Assembly: GCA_040954595.2 (NCBI GenBank)
Contig: CM082583.2
Coordinates: 11,966,001-12,030,000, forward strand
Length of the DNA stretch: 64,000 nt
Reading direction: 5' to 3'
From: Balanoglossus misakiensis
Lineage: Eukaryota; Hemichordata
The number at the start of each line of letters is the position of its first letter. Position 1 is the stretch's first letter. The translations under genes were made by a program, and so were the position numbers. Below are positions 1 to 12,742 of the stretch, piece by piece. The notes beneath the pieces were generated by a model. It searched no databases, was not told the DNA's origin, and saw only the letters and a program-made list of their open reading frames with translations.

Positions 1-3000
1 TTAGTATAGTATAAATTAAGGAATAATGCAAATATTAAAAGAGATCACTTAATATTTAAATAAGCAGATACTTGACATGACACACATAGTACCATCATGA
101 CCTTGTGAGATTGCTATCTGTGAAATTCTATGAATATGCCAATTATTCCATTGTGTTATATCCATGCATAGATAATTACTATCAGAAAATTCTGCACTTC
201 ATTAATATGCACGCCCATTAAAATCTAATCAGTTCTTAATTGCCATTTTTTTTAAACTATCACACCCTGGCTATTTCAGATCTAAGACTGGAAAACATTC
301 CGATGACAGATGTTGTCATCAGAAATGTTTTCCACACACTGCCGCTATAATTTATAAATACACATGGTCTGACCAGAATTTGCTTCTGTGTGGTGATATC
401 GCCATGCACCACTCTTATTAAACTTCTTCCCAGAAGTCGATAATCTGCACAGTTTTTTTTAGAAATTGTAGCCTCTCTTTTCCAGCCCAATTAAAAGCCA
501 TAGTCATTCAATTATTGTTCTTGCATTTCATGTCAGTGGGATTAAAACCACTTAAACCATGTTAAAACTAGGGGTGTCCAATCACCACTGGCTGTATCAG
601 GTTGCATACCTCATGCAGTGATAGCATGTTAACCTTTTTAGGACAGCTACTGAAAAACTCAACAATTTTAAATGGTTTGGCTGGACTATGTGTATAAGGA
701 TTTTACAACGGTTTCTAAAGACGTACTGCCAGTTTCATTTCCATCTGATGAAATCAGCTGGTATAAATCACTCATCCCCTTTTTTAGAGGGACATTAACT
801 GTAACTGGTTGCTTTACTGAAAACATAGCGGCCCGGAGCTTTAATACAACCTAACAATATATAATCAGAGATCACGCCTACATGTCAAACCCATGCAAAG
901 CGAAAAACTATCAACACAAAACAGGATGTGAAAAACTGTGGCCTCGACACAACCTACAAAGACTTAAAAATGACACATTCAAGTGAGACGTAATATTTAC
1001 GAGAGCTCCCCATCCTATGGAAGCACAATATATATTTCCATCAAATTTCTTGATGGCTTCCCCTCATAAAAATATGTCATAAATATTATTCCGGGCATCA
1101 TCCCACAAGCTTATACTTTATCATTCCTCTTTTAAATAATGAATGGTTGATTGTAACCTCGATGTCACTTTGACGAATACACTGCAATTCACAGAGGGTG
1201 ATTTATGCTAATAACAGGATGGCGAGTTATTGCATCTTGGCGAGCGCTTGACAAATGCATTCTCTTCTCTCTTCTCGTGTAAATACAGACTAGGGAGGTG
1301 AAACAGAATTCTAATTTGCGAGTCCAGTTAGCATGTCGGTCCAACCGATATGTTCCATGGCAATGAGCCATTGCCAAGGTTGCAGCACCTACAGTCGCTA
1401 CTTTAAAAAGTCACAAGATGAATACTAGTAGACGTCTGATGAGAATGGGTACCAGAGATCTTCATGAACCAACCATTGACACCTGCTGATATTGATAAAT
1501 TCATTGCGACAAGCCATGTTGTTAAAATGTCTTGTTTTATGGGCCTTTTCCTCGTAAAAAAAACACCCATCAACGTGACAGTGGCTAAGACTGCACTTAA
1601 GATCTGCGATCAGGGTGTTCTGTGATATTACTATTGGCTACTAATTACAAGTTCATTTTCACAATTTACATATTTCCCACATCTTGTCTTCAATCTAAAA
1701 AGCCTTTCCATGTCAAAGTCATGATCCGTTTACTCATGCATATCTGCCTCTGACACTCATGAGTACGTTCCAAATATCAATGATACATGTACCGGTACAT
1801 GCCCATTGTACTGTTATCCTTTTAAAATTGGAGTATGTCACTGACAGGTGATGTTCAGGTGAAAAGAAATACTTGCTATTTTTGCTATACTCAACGTGGT
1901 ACTATTTAGTTATTACTAGGCTTTATACTTTCATACTTTGCTTTTATTGATGAAGCTAAAATTATATTGTGTGAGGTATCCCAAACAGATTACATCACTG
2001 CAGGTCAAACACTTGAAACCACTTGACGTGCAGTATACATGTACTTCATAGTAGAGATGGTGGTTAGAGGATGCAGACTCTCAATTGACACACTGCATGT
2101 TATCAGGCTTCCTACTCCTATCACAAAGTTTACACACTCTCAGAAATAGATGCTGCCGTTCTTTGATAGTGTATATACCCAGGTGACGGTTGCTATGGTG
2201 TGAAAGACTCGATGCCGATGAAGAATTATCACAGCATGGGTTTCACGACAGCCAATGGTTATAGTGATGGCCGCACTAATACCATCCCTGCCAGGTTTCT
2301 GTATGTGACAGACTGCAGTGCCTTCATATGTTTGGGTACTATTGGGGCGAATACAAGCAGTGCAGTGATTGATACAGCGGCCTCCTATATAGAAGTCATG
2401 TCTGTACATATGTACCATACATGTAGCTATAAACACTAGTGGGGTCACTTGCACTGAACCTCAACGCTAAGCAACAGTAACCATGGTTACTATCTCAGTA
2501 CTATGTACATGTACATAAAAATAAACCATACAGTACAATTGTGTTTAAAAAAAGAAGAAAACAGAATCAAAACTGCAGTGTCTGACAAATATATTATAAA
2601 ATGAAAGCACTAGTTCTTGCTTAATATTAAAATATTTTTTTTACAATTTATATTTGATAGTTTGACAAACCCTTAGTTGTACAATTTACCATGCCATCTT
2701 ATTTCATCAATTTTTACTGCATATGTAGTGCTTCTGTAATCATCTACCGGCACCATTTGTGTGTTTAATCTTTTAGTTTTATCTGACAGAGGCAACATGC
2801 CTCTTGCAACAAAAAAACACTAGTAGCAGTAATAAAGATGACTAGATGTAAAGATTAGGCACCCGCCCGATGATAATTGCAGTTTTACTGTGCATTTGAA
2901 GCCGAAGACTGATACAGAATGTAATGCTATGACAACCATCTGGTAATTAGAATACTGCAATTTTGGAAAAGGCTTTTACAAGTCAGCAACAATTGGGACG

Positions 3001-3247
3001 CAGGTTCTTCGTTTGTTTTATCAATACAAACAGCTGTGGTGGGTATACACAGCCTAATTACCCGCATTCTGAGTACAATTACCTACCTTGGAAGGATAAG
3101 TCGGTTTCTCTAGTTCAAGGCTGACTCTTAATCCGCATGTATGTCGCTAATGGTGCACACTCATCAAACATGATATGCAGACAGGTTGGGCCTTGATTCT
3201 CATTACCTGGTGCGCCCATGCACATACATCAGGCACAGAGCTGCTGC

Positions 3248-3350
3248 GGGGGGGGGGGGGCTACATCTATTAAATACGGTTCAGTAAACCCATTGGTCAC
3301 CCGTTAAAATGATGAATTTCACACTCAGAATGGCTGGGTGGGGGGGGGGG
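3248..3350. repeat. Two long G homopolymers
   Basis: G13 at 3248-3260 and G11 at 3340-3350 lie about 80 bp apart in the inferred RASGRF intron. A third, G14, lies at 4181-4194 on the other side of the exon. All three have G on the plus strand, so the RASGRF transcript would carry C runs. Confidence 0.9.
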
Positions 3351-3356
3351 ATAAGT

Positions 3357-3433
3357 TGTAAAACAGGTTATTTTCGCAGTTGCCACTTTCGAAAATGTGA
3401 AAATTTCCTGTCGCGAAAATAACCCATTTTACA
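3357..3433. mobile_element. MITE-like foldback element, 77 bp
   Basis: Two 21-bp arms, 3357-3377 and 3413-3433, are inverted copies of each other with 19 of 21 positions matching. The core of the right arm is GCGAAAATAACC. They flank about 35 bp. Short AT-rich elements with inverted ends like this are typical of non-autonomous DNA transposons in marine invertebrates. No clear target-site duplication is seen, and only this copy is obvious in the window, so the transposon reading is an inference. Confidence 0.4.
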
Positions 3434-3504
3434 GTATATTCCCGTGTGAGATACCTGCTCAATAACTGACAGACGAAAAATCTACAGAGACATATATATC
3501 ATAC

Positions 3505-3762
3505 CTGTTTCTCATTGTCTTTCTTAGATATGGTCATCCTCTCACAGTAACAGCCTTCCAACAGAGCCACGCCAGAGAGTTTGGTCGTCGAGTCATTCTC
3601 ATAGTAGAACAGCAAGTTCTGGTAGAGGGCAAACCAGCGTTGCTGCCATTTCCCAGTGTCTGCGCTCTTCTTGTAGAGGTAGCCGGCGATGGTGTGGTCC
3701 GTCCGTGCCTTGCTGGCCAGATTCAACAGCTGATTCTCATTCAGTCGTATTGCCTTCTGCAT
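3505..3762 (-). CDS. RASGRF: RasGRF guanine-nucleotide exchange factor, first coding exon (partial gene)
   Basis: This exon encodes the N-terminus of a Ras-GRF family exchange factor, which activates Ras (and Rac, through its DH-PH module) at membranes in response to calcium/calmodulin. The protein begins MQKAIRLNENQ, matching the MQKGIRLN start of vertebrate RASGRF1. It continues into the first PH domain from about residue 24 (GYLYKKSADTGKWQQRWFAL, then LLFYYENDS and LLEGC). The ATG is 3762-3760. The exon ends after EKQ at a phase-0 GTATGA donor, where the human exon also ends near EKQ. The frame stays open a few codons upstream of the ATG without another ATG, so the family-conserved start was chosen. 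DH, second PH, RasGEF-N and CDC25 domains must lie beyond the left edge. RASGRF1 and RASGRF2 cannot be told apart, and an invertebrate would be expected to have one pro-orthologue. Confidence 0.88.
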
Positions 3763-6006
3763 GCTGTATGCCGGATTAGTGGACAAGTGATATACCGTGC
3801 ATTGAGAGTGCCACTTGGCTAATCACCTTGTAAAGATAGTGATTACAGCGTCATCTGTGATCGTCACTCGTTTTTCATTTCCGCTGAAAAAAAGAAACGA
3901 GGTAAATGGTCAAATAACGTTTACTACTGCCTAGGCCTATGTATTTGGCACAGACATTACGGGTGCATAACTGCAAAACGTGACATTACAAAAACTTATA
4001 AAACTAAATTTTAGACTATAATGTAATTTTGTCTGAAACTAACATTCTGTCCCTGACTTTAATAGGACTGTTATGACAGTTTATTAAAAAAATTCTCTGA
4101 AAAATGGGCTCATCTTTATTCCTCGTTCACTTCAACAATTTGTCAATTTGTAATTATTACTAATTTTTGTAATTCATGCTGGGGGGGGGGGGGGCGAAAT
4201 TATATTAGAATAATTGCATTGTGGGTAACAAACTTTGCCTCTCACTGTAGTAAAAGACGTTATTCAAATTTGTTGTCCTCAAATGAGTAAGAGTGCACAG
4301 ACTCAGTAGTATAGTCGATTTTTCCAGAGTTTAAACTCCAAATGATAAACTTATACCAACAAAATGCCAGGATATAAAGGTGACATAGGGGTCATAAGTG
4401 GCCTGAAACCTCTTCTTGAAGTTGTCATCTGCATGGGATTTGTCACTCACCTGGGTCGGAAAAACCTATTTCAGGGATTGAGAATTGTTAAAACAGCATT
4501 TTCAGATACAGAATTTCATAAAATATCATCATATCCATTTTACATTACATGTGCATACAAAATCTCACTGACTGGAGAATAGAAAATATAATATCAGACT
4601 ATGAAAAGTAAAATGTTCCCTAAATAAAAAAAAAAAATCCCCCAAAAAGCAATGTGTCCAAGCATACAAGGGCATTCTAATATTTGCAATTGCCTATCAT
4701 TCTATTACTGTGCTGTCATGAGTGACAAAAACTATCATTTTCCCTGTATGTCCATCATCACGATTGATTTGTGTGCACACAAACCTTGCAAAATTGAAAA
4801 AAGAACTTTCAGAAAACTCACCTGCTGCAGGCGTTTCTGTAGTGGGTGGAGTTTCAAGAGGTCACATGACCAAAAAACCTGTTGGAAATAGACACGCAAA
4901 TAAAAATATAATGCAACATTATACATCTTACCGTCAAAATTCTTCTTACGACCCGGTACTTAATTTATGCAATGCAGGTCTATAATCAGTTAGAAACATA
5001 CGGTCTGTTACAAAATATTGTCATGAACGCCCAGATCGTGTTACCGATATCACGCAGGATTAGCGCTATACTAGCGTGGGTTTGATCTTTGCATCAAAAA
5101 ACCCCGGCGTTAAAACGGCGAGCAGATGCACTTTTTTCACAAACTACTCCAACGCATCTAAAACCGAACACTGCACTCAATGAAAAATCGATACAAGAAT
5201 CACAATCTCACGTCTCCTGCTAGCCTAAAACTGAGACCTGCCACGACAGAGAACCCAATCATTTCATCGGGTAACCAACACTCTGCAAGGCGAATGTTTG
5301 TGATAATGTTCACACCAGCACACTGCAGCACTACACTACGAACGATGCATCCCTTCAAAATGTTGTTAAAAAAGACTTCACACCACCAGTACTTCCTAAA
5401 CTTACTATCACCGACAGCTCCCACTGTCAACAGTTAAAGTTTGATGGTTTTCGTGACTTGACAATATCAAACAATGAACACACACCTGTCCGTTCCGTGT
5501 AGGACTTTCCTCACTTGCTTCTCTTGGCACGATCAACAACCAGATGAACAGGTCCGGCGAATATCCGCCGCTCGACTCGACTCAGTTTGATCAGTTCGTT
5601 CTCCTGTGAGAAGGATGTGAGGGCTCCCTTCTCAATTAACGAACAGAGGACCCGCATCACCGTACCCTCTCATCTTCATCATGTTCACTATGTGAACGCG
5701 TTCAGACGACATTTTTTCATGTGCAGAAAATATGCGTAGAACCGAAAAACTGTCCCCAGAATTCTATGGAAACACGTTGAACATAATCCATATACAGTAG
5801 AATTGACAACTAATAGTATCATTATTTAATGAATGGGAATAGAAAGTTTAATTAAACCAATGAGCAGGGGTTTTGAAAAGTCCAGTGAATTATTGCATCA
5901 AAAATAATGAAAGTAGGATATAAAAAACACTGAAAAATTAGTCTTCATCGTGATTAAAACTATCAGAGCCAAACACTTCACTCTGGCTGTTTCTCGAAGG
6001 AATCTA
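3763..6006. other. Intergenic region between SLC5A8-like and RASGRF (RASGRF promoter, SLC5 3'UTR)
   Basis: No coding exon is recognisable. The left part should hold the 5'UTR and promoter of RASGRF. The right part, about 5.8-6.0 kb, should hold the SLC5A8-like 3'UTR; an ATTAAA-type signal on the minus strand at 5830-5825 is a possible polyadenylation signal. A G14 run lies at 4181-4194. Short frames at 4364-4985 and 5180-5437 have no family resemblance. Confidence 0.5.
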
Positions 6007-9000
6007 TTAATCTGATTTCTCTGGACGTCCACTACCAAACATTTCACATTCCTTGAGGGCGTCTTCATCTTGCTCGATCAAACTGTCTTCATCCTCTCTG
6101 GAGTGCTTTGGTCTGTGCAGATAGATACATTAAACAAAATGGACATGGTACACACATTGTCTTTTAATGGTACAGTATATAGTATTCTTTCGAGGGAGAA
6201 TGCTATTGTCACACTCAGTATGATGACAATTATGAAGATGAAAGACTGGTGGATGTGCCTACCTCAGCGCTATCACCAGCAATGACGGATCAACCTTCTT
6301 GATCAGGGATGGATCGAGACACCTAGCAACCTCGCTGACCACAACGCCAACAATCAGCGCAGTTGAGAAATTCACTGTTGCGTACAACATGAAGGATGTC
6401 TGATGATAGAAGACAATTTACAGTGATAAGAAATTGTTAACTGTTGTCCAAAAATTCCCGAAATTTCATACGTGGACTCCTGTCCCCAGAGAATGCTTAT
6501 CCAGTCATGAACATGAGTTTGTTTATACATATGAACTCGTTTTAATATAAAATACCTGCTGAATCTGGAATGGTTCAACGCCGAGTTGTTCTTCAATGAT
6601 TGGCCCGGAACTGATGAAAACCCCTAAACCGAAACCAGCGACCAAACCAATGAATGCGCCCCTATGGGTTTTAAAGTGCGTAAGATAAAGCAATTAGGTA
6701 AATATAGGAGAGTGTGCATCGACAATCTCACAAGTCGACACAATCGATGCATTAGGGTACATACAACGTCGACAAAAACTTCTCCGTCGCCCGAGAGGTC
6801 TGCGGTATTCATTTCGGGGCGAGCTACCGACAACGTGCCCGAAAAGCATCGTTTTATGGTGGAATATCGCGAAAAATACTCGCCATGAGTTAGTCCTCGG
6901 TAAGAACATGCCCATGATAAAGACTGCCAGAATAGGACCACCAAAGACTCCGGTCAAGATGCTTGAAATTGCGACGAAGGATCCGAGGAATGGTACAAGA
7001 AATCCAACCAACGTGGACAACACACCAAAGACAAGATCTGCAAATAATAATTGAGTCATTGTTGAAATTGATGACGGTATCGAATATTTTCTTTTAGTTT
7101 TACACCATAAGGAGCTCTTCCTCCTTGTTTGTAGTCCGTATGTCTGTTATTGATCGATATAATAAACAAAAATGTTTGTTGTTTTTATTAATTGATATTA
7201 AACAAAAATACTCACTCATGATTTTAGCCATTTTTGTATCCCAAGCATCGTTCTCTCTCCTCTTGATTTTCGTCCTTTCTGACCTCCATTGTCTCCATGG
7301 TTTTATGATGTCCTGCAGGATGCATGCTACTATGGCATTCAGTCCTGATGAAATGGTACTGCATCAAATAATTAAGATCCAAGATCTAAGATCTTATACT
7401 AAGCAGTAGATAAAAAAGCTTCAGCTGACGAAATTTAATCCGTTATTCGTTTTCAGATGTGTGCCAACGTTCAAAGGAAAGATGCTACTAGTAACAATGA
7501 CAAGACGATTAACGTTATAAAAATTCCCGAACAACTGACTTACCTGAGCGCTCCAGCAAAGAGACACGCGACAAATAAACCTTGCATTCCAGGAATTTGC
7601 CCGAACTGAGAACTGACGAAATACATCAGAATCTATCCGGTGTGCAAATACAAATAATGATATCATTTGCAAACGCCCCTTTCACTTCGACTAAATAATA
7701 TATAGAATAAAGATTTTTTTATACTTATTTGCATTTCAAAGCTATTGTTACGTGCTTAGTCTAGTTGGCAAAACATTATAGCAAAGTTATATCATTACCT
7801 GATCACCTGTGGAGTAATTTGGTTCGTATCGGATAGCTTCTCCACTATCTGTTACGTTTAATATTGATTGGGAGATAGGAAACGACTATTTGTATACTTG
7901 TAACACAATTCTTTCAAATCACTCAAATGCAGCATTCACTTCCAATTTTACAAATTTCACGGATTGCGCACATGCTTAAAGAGCATGCAAACATTAACCT
8001 GCCACATCAAACAGATTCTTCATTAAGTAGCGTACAGAAAATACTTTGACTTACCTGACGCCAGTGGTGGGAATGTAGAATTGATAGCGGGCATTAATGA
8101 GGTCTGTTTATCTGATAGATGAGGTGGATGAATATAAAAAGCTAATATTATTATCGCTTTTTACCGCGGGTTACATTTAGCTATAGAAGAGTTCCCGAAA
8201 AAAAAGGGTGTAGTACAAACGTTTCTATCTAGTAACTTAGTAACTTACTGTTATAGAATGCGTAGAGAACCAGTCCGTTGAAGAAAATTATGGGAAATAT
8301 CACCAAATAGAAGGGTATGTTGAGTAGTAAAGAACTGAAATGAGAATATGTCAGTTCAATGAGTATCCCACTTATTGAGTTGCGCTTTTTAGAAAACAAA
8401 GAAATTTGGTACAGTCAGGGACCACCGTTCTGTCACAGACAGACAGACAGACAGACAGGCACGCATGGACATCGATACGAATGCTCTTGCGTGTTTACCA
8501 AGTGATCTAACTTTGAACGAATAAAGACAAGAATATTGCCTTACCCTCTAGCATGGCTCAGTGATTTTGCTGCCAGGAAGCGTTGGACGGCCGATTGCAA
8601 TACCGTTACGCCCATGTTCGCAATCCCCATACCCATCAGACCCCAAAACGACACACGATGGGTCGGATCAAAAGTGAAGCTGGCAAAACAGGAAATGTTC
8701 AATTTGTTTGTGACCATGTGGAACAATCAGATATAGACCGAAGAGGCTCACGCTTACTTGCTTTGATAGAACCAAATTGTTTTAATGTACTACAATACAT
8801 GTAAATCGTGATGAAACACATAACTTAGTGATTATTTACAGTGATGCAAAAGATTATTATCCTAGGCTTACTCAACCAGTTTCAGTCTGTCGTCCACATC
8901 ATTGTATTTCCAGACATTTTCTAGTCCTCCAACTACACTTGTTCCCAAGATGGCTACTGCCAACACCGAGCCAAATATTACGAGGAACTGGAAAACGTCC

Positions 9001-10519
9001 GCCCATATGACTGCTTTCATCCCACCCTACGTAGAAGAATATGTGTGTAAATGTACAAATTAAAGGCCTCTTCGAACGCCCCACAGAAAGAACGAGAACA
9101 GAGTTTTAGAAGATCGAAAATTACCTTAGCACAACGGTAGGCTCAAATTTTACTGATCGCGTGGATTATTCGAATGACACTTTCAATTTTATGATGAGCG
9201 ATCCATTTATCTCAATTATATTGTTTAAAAAATGCGACAGTTTTCCGGACTTCTTTCACCGACTTCAAAGGGAAATGTTATGTATAACGTGATCTGCCAT
9301 GGTGCTGCTTAAAAAACTTACCAAGGTCGTGTAGAATGTAGCAACAGTTCCAGTTATAAGGACAGTTTTCCACATTTCAAAACCTTGAACTATGAGACAA
9401 AAATAACTGTAACGGTAACATCCAGAAAGGGACAACGCCTTTACAGAAAAAGGGGCCTTGTTGCATTGACACTGGCCATAGTTAATAGAGGGACTCGATA
9501 AAATTACAAGTTGACAGATTAAAAGCGGTCATGCACACAAACTCAACCAATGGATCCTGTGATTGTGTTACCTACAATTCTGGTCTCTACGACACAATGC
9601 TGATGATTGACTCGACTTACCTGCTTCGATGGCTAGAGCAGGCCCTACCATGGTGGTTGCCATGTACAACAGCGTTTGCAATATGAAGATGATGGTGCAC
9701 GTAACGCGCAAACTGAGATGGTAACGCAAACCCATATACTGTAACGGTGAAAAGTATTACCCTTTTTAGAAAGGTGAAAGGTTTGGACTACAATTCAATT
9801 AATTTGGACTAAAATTTTTCACGGTTCTAGCTTACAAAGAGTAGGATGAGAACGCTCTGCTTTCCCTTTGATTGTTTTAAACATTCATTGATAAACATTA
9901 TATACATTGTATTCTAATATTCTAACTTTTGAGTAGTCAACGATACCCTAAGGCAAATAACTGACCTCGTAGACACTGGTTATGTCAATGCTTCGAAAAA
10001 CAGGAATGAAGAAATACGCTGAAAACGCATATGCCCACACGTAGTTGATGACGTAGAAAGCATATTGTATTCCATGGAGGAACATTTCGGCAGGAAATCC
10101 CATCACCGCAATTGATGACGTGAAGGTGACGAACATGGACATAGCAATGGGAATACATCCTAGGCTGCGATTTGCAACTAAAAATCTGCAACAGGACACA
10201 TGAGAAATTACAGGAAATTCAGAAAATGACTGCCTTCATACTTCTGGAAATTCGTACTTCTAGAGCAGAAATTTGCGTAGGGCATAAAGTGTACCAACCA
10301 TAGGACCCTGAGCAGTACGTTTAAGTTATTTTGTCAGCTTAAACCTGAGGTCAGATACGGAAGGGAATATTTCAGTGCGGGGTCTTACTGTGAAGTTGAC
10401 TGCTGTCCACCTCCTGCTAAACAGTGGTATATCCCAGTTGAAGCTGAAATGGCAAGCATTGCTGAGAAGACGACATAGTCTACTGTCCCGAAAGGGATGA
10501 CATCTGTGGAGTCAGACAT
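6007..10519 (-). CDS. SLC5A8-like: Sodium-coupled monocarboxylate transporter, SLC5A8/SLC5A12-like
   Basis: SLC5-family membrane transporter, predicted to move small monocarboxylates (lactate, butyrate, nicotinate type) with Na+ across the plasma membrane. Fifteen coding exons close to 584 aa (human SMCT1 about 610): 10519-10389, 10185-9966, 9738-9621, 9389-9322, 9026-8872, 8679-8545, 8334-8249, 8111-8055, 7848-7799, 7632-7544, 7358-7216, 7037-6884, 6661-6556, 6399-6263, 6112-6007. Family landmarks run in order: [10 protein letters not shown] then IGIYH-like [12 protein letters not shown] (TM1), [14 protein letters not shown] (TM2), [96 protein letters not shown]. The C-tail is acidic ([16 protein letters not shown]). 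Intron 12 uses a GC donor at 6883. The ATG sits 6 nt after a 3' splice site (exon begins 10525), so a noncoding first exon lies upstream, unmapped. Exact substrate is inferred; SLC5A6-type vitamin transport is the main alternative. Confidence 0.93.
8435..8459. repeat. (CAGA)n microsatellite
   Basis: A short run of five to six tetranucleotide units in intron 6 of the SLC5A8-like gene, ending CAGACAGGCA. Confidence 0.85.
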
Positions 10520-10525
10520 CTTAAC

Positions 10526-11821
10526 CTGAAACAAAAAGTTTTAATGTCACCTTCCAAATTACTTACATCGTCGATTACATCTCTGTTCACTTACTATGTT
10601 ACGCACATTCACAGGAAGATGCGCCAAGCAATTACAGAGAAAGCATGGGAAGAAAGATTCCTTAATACTGGCGAGCAAAACATCAGGGCTGTGCCTGGGT
10701 CGCAAACTCACTATTGTCCGACAAAAGGTCCTGTGTCCTGGCCACCAAACCACAAGGTTTTATCGCCCCCGTGCATAAGTGACGTTCGACCAATATAATA
10801 ACTACAGGATTGGCTGAACTGTACGTTACTTCCAGATTCTCCGAGTTTGCTGAAGTTTTAAAGCTGACTGACCTTTACAGGGGACTCATTTGTGCTATTA
10901 AAACTTAACACATTGGACAAATAGAAAACTTATAAGAACACTACCTGCAAAAAAACTCACCCCACTGGTTCCCTGTGGCGTTAACCCGATTGTGTGTTTG
11001 AAATAAAAAAAAATATGCTCTTGTGGTGCTTAGGTTATCTAATCTGAAAAAAATAACCTTATCAAACTTCAGATTAAGAAGACAATGGTACAGTCCATGT
11101 TACTCTCAGTGATTCATTGCATTTTGTAACCACCATAAATTTTCACTTTGTGTTATGTGCGCATTAATTTGTTTATTTGACGCAAGTAGAAAATCTAGGG
11201 TCTCGATCGGGAAAGTCAAAGTGCTGATTAGTCACGAGCCAGGTCCCCAAATATTTGCCCTGGAAGGAATTCAACGTCGACCGGGCAATAAAATTAGAAA
11301 TCTCAGTCGTGGGATCCAGCACTTTTGAATACAAAGTTGTGTGACGTTTCAAGGACACCTGTCCAATAGCGTGGCAGGTTCGACACAAAATAATCAACTG
11401 CAGTCAGTAACTGTTGAACTATTGAACTGAAAAAAATGTGAGAAGTCAGATGCTCTAAACTACAAGTGAATTATACCAATTACATGGACGACCTTGCCAT
11501 TCACACATAAAATTATTTGCTACGTGTTTACCAAACGGTCTTTTATCCAAGTGATCACGACTGCAGAAACAAGTGACTGAAGTACGCCACCAAGCAAAAT
11601 AAACGCCAAATCGGAGAACTTTCGTTTGTCTTGGCTTGCACTGCAATTTCTCAGGAATGATTGATTCTCCATACTCGGGGCATTCACTCCTGTTTTCTTT
11701 GCTTTTTTGCTATGTCAGTTGATCACAAAAGCTTGATAACTCTTGTTGACCTAGAGAAACGACAGACACCTAAAAGGGTGTCGATGGAGAAACATTTCAG
11801 TCAGCTTTAAAGAAAAAAATC
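10526..11821. other. Upstream region of the SLC5A8-like gene
   Basis: This interval should contain the SLC5A8-like promoter and at least one noncoding first exon, because the coding exon opens with a 3' splice site (TTGTTTCAG) just before its ATG. I could not place that exon. No protein-coding similarity is visible on either strand. Confidence 0.5.
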
Positions 11822-11827
11822 TTTATT
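11822..11827 (-). terminator. Polyadenylation signal AATAAA of the FAM81 gene
   Basis: AATAAA on the minus strand, about 0.9 kb past the FAM81 stop codon, followed by AT-rich sequence. Using it gives a 3'UTR of about 0.9 kb. Other AATAAA-like sites between it and the stop could also be used. Confidence 0.45.
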
Positions 11828-12742
11828 GAACCTGTGAACTCTATAAAATAATGTTAATACTCTATAATATACAAACTTTATGGAAGACAAGAGATATTAC
11901 ATAGACTGAACCTATTTATATTGTAAATTGTGAAATAACTTTCATTCCTGTTTGCAAGTAACAAAAATGATACAATCACCAGTGAGATGTATTAAATATT
12001 TTGATTGTTAAAAGTATTCATAGTACTGTCAATCTTATGGTATACCGGTACTCTCTAGCTACAGGCCCCAAATCTTATGCACCCATCAAAATAGTTAAAA
12101 CATTCAGTAGATTTAATCACAAAAGGGAATTTACATTTTGACAAATAAAAGAAACCTCCCAAGAAGAATCACTTGTGAAAAATGAAAATTGGGTGAAGTA
12201 TTAAAACTTGGAAGAACATCAGTTTGACCCAATAAATATTCTTATATGCAACATTAGTGAGACTTTATAATACTGACAGTGACATTTTACCCTTTTTCCA
12301 TAAAAAAAATCAATAAAACAAATGTGATTGCTGTCTAATGTCCATTTGAAAGAAAATGACTTTTTTCCACTGAAACTGGGAAGAAAATACAAAGAGTAAA
12401 GCATTCCGGAAAAAAGTTAAATACTTCATGAAACTTATAATACATCATAAAAATTCATAAAAAATAAAATTTCTACAAATTTAACCAATAATTTACAATT
12501 TTAACTAAATTCGAGTTACCACTGGTTTGAGTTATACAAAATATACATTTGCAAACGGATTATCGTTCGCAAAAATTTACAGTATTCAGACATGAAACAA
12601 GAAAGGGATTATCAGTGTGGGCAAGAACTTGAAGAAGCCTCAATGAGACTTTTATCTATATAATAAACATGTGATATAGCTGTGAAAAACAGCCAAATGT
12701 GAGATGGAACAGTTTTCAGATGAAACTTGACAATACCCAGGT

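Larger units (their letters stand above)
1..3504. other. Intronic sequence of the RASGRF-like gene
   Basis: This stretch lies downstream, in minus-strand transcription direction, of the RASGRF first coding exon, so it is most simply the first part of a long intron. I looked on the minus strand for the next PH-domain exon and did not find it. Open frames here are short and resemble no family I know. Visible landmarks are a 16-bp perfect palindrome at 1786-1801, G runs at 3248-3260 and 3340-3350, and a MITE-like foldback at 3357-3433. Confidence 0.6.

Noticed and set aside
3763-3786. In-frame upstream extension of the RASGRF exon (eight codons)
   Set aside because: It begins at TTG, not ATG. 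The ATG at 3762 gives the family-conserved MQK start.
6878-6883. Canonical GT donor option for SLC5A8-like exon 12 (CGA/GTATTT)
   Set aside because: It puts exon 13 in the wrong frame and loses the [10 protein letters not shown] helix; the GC donor restores it.
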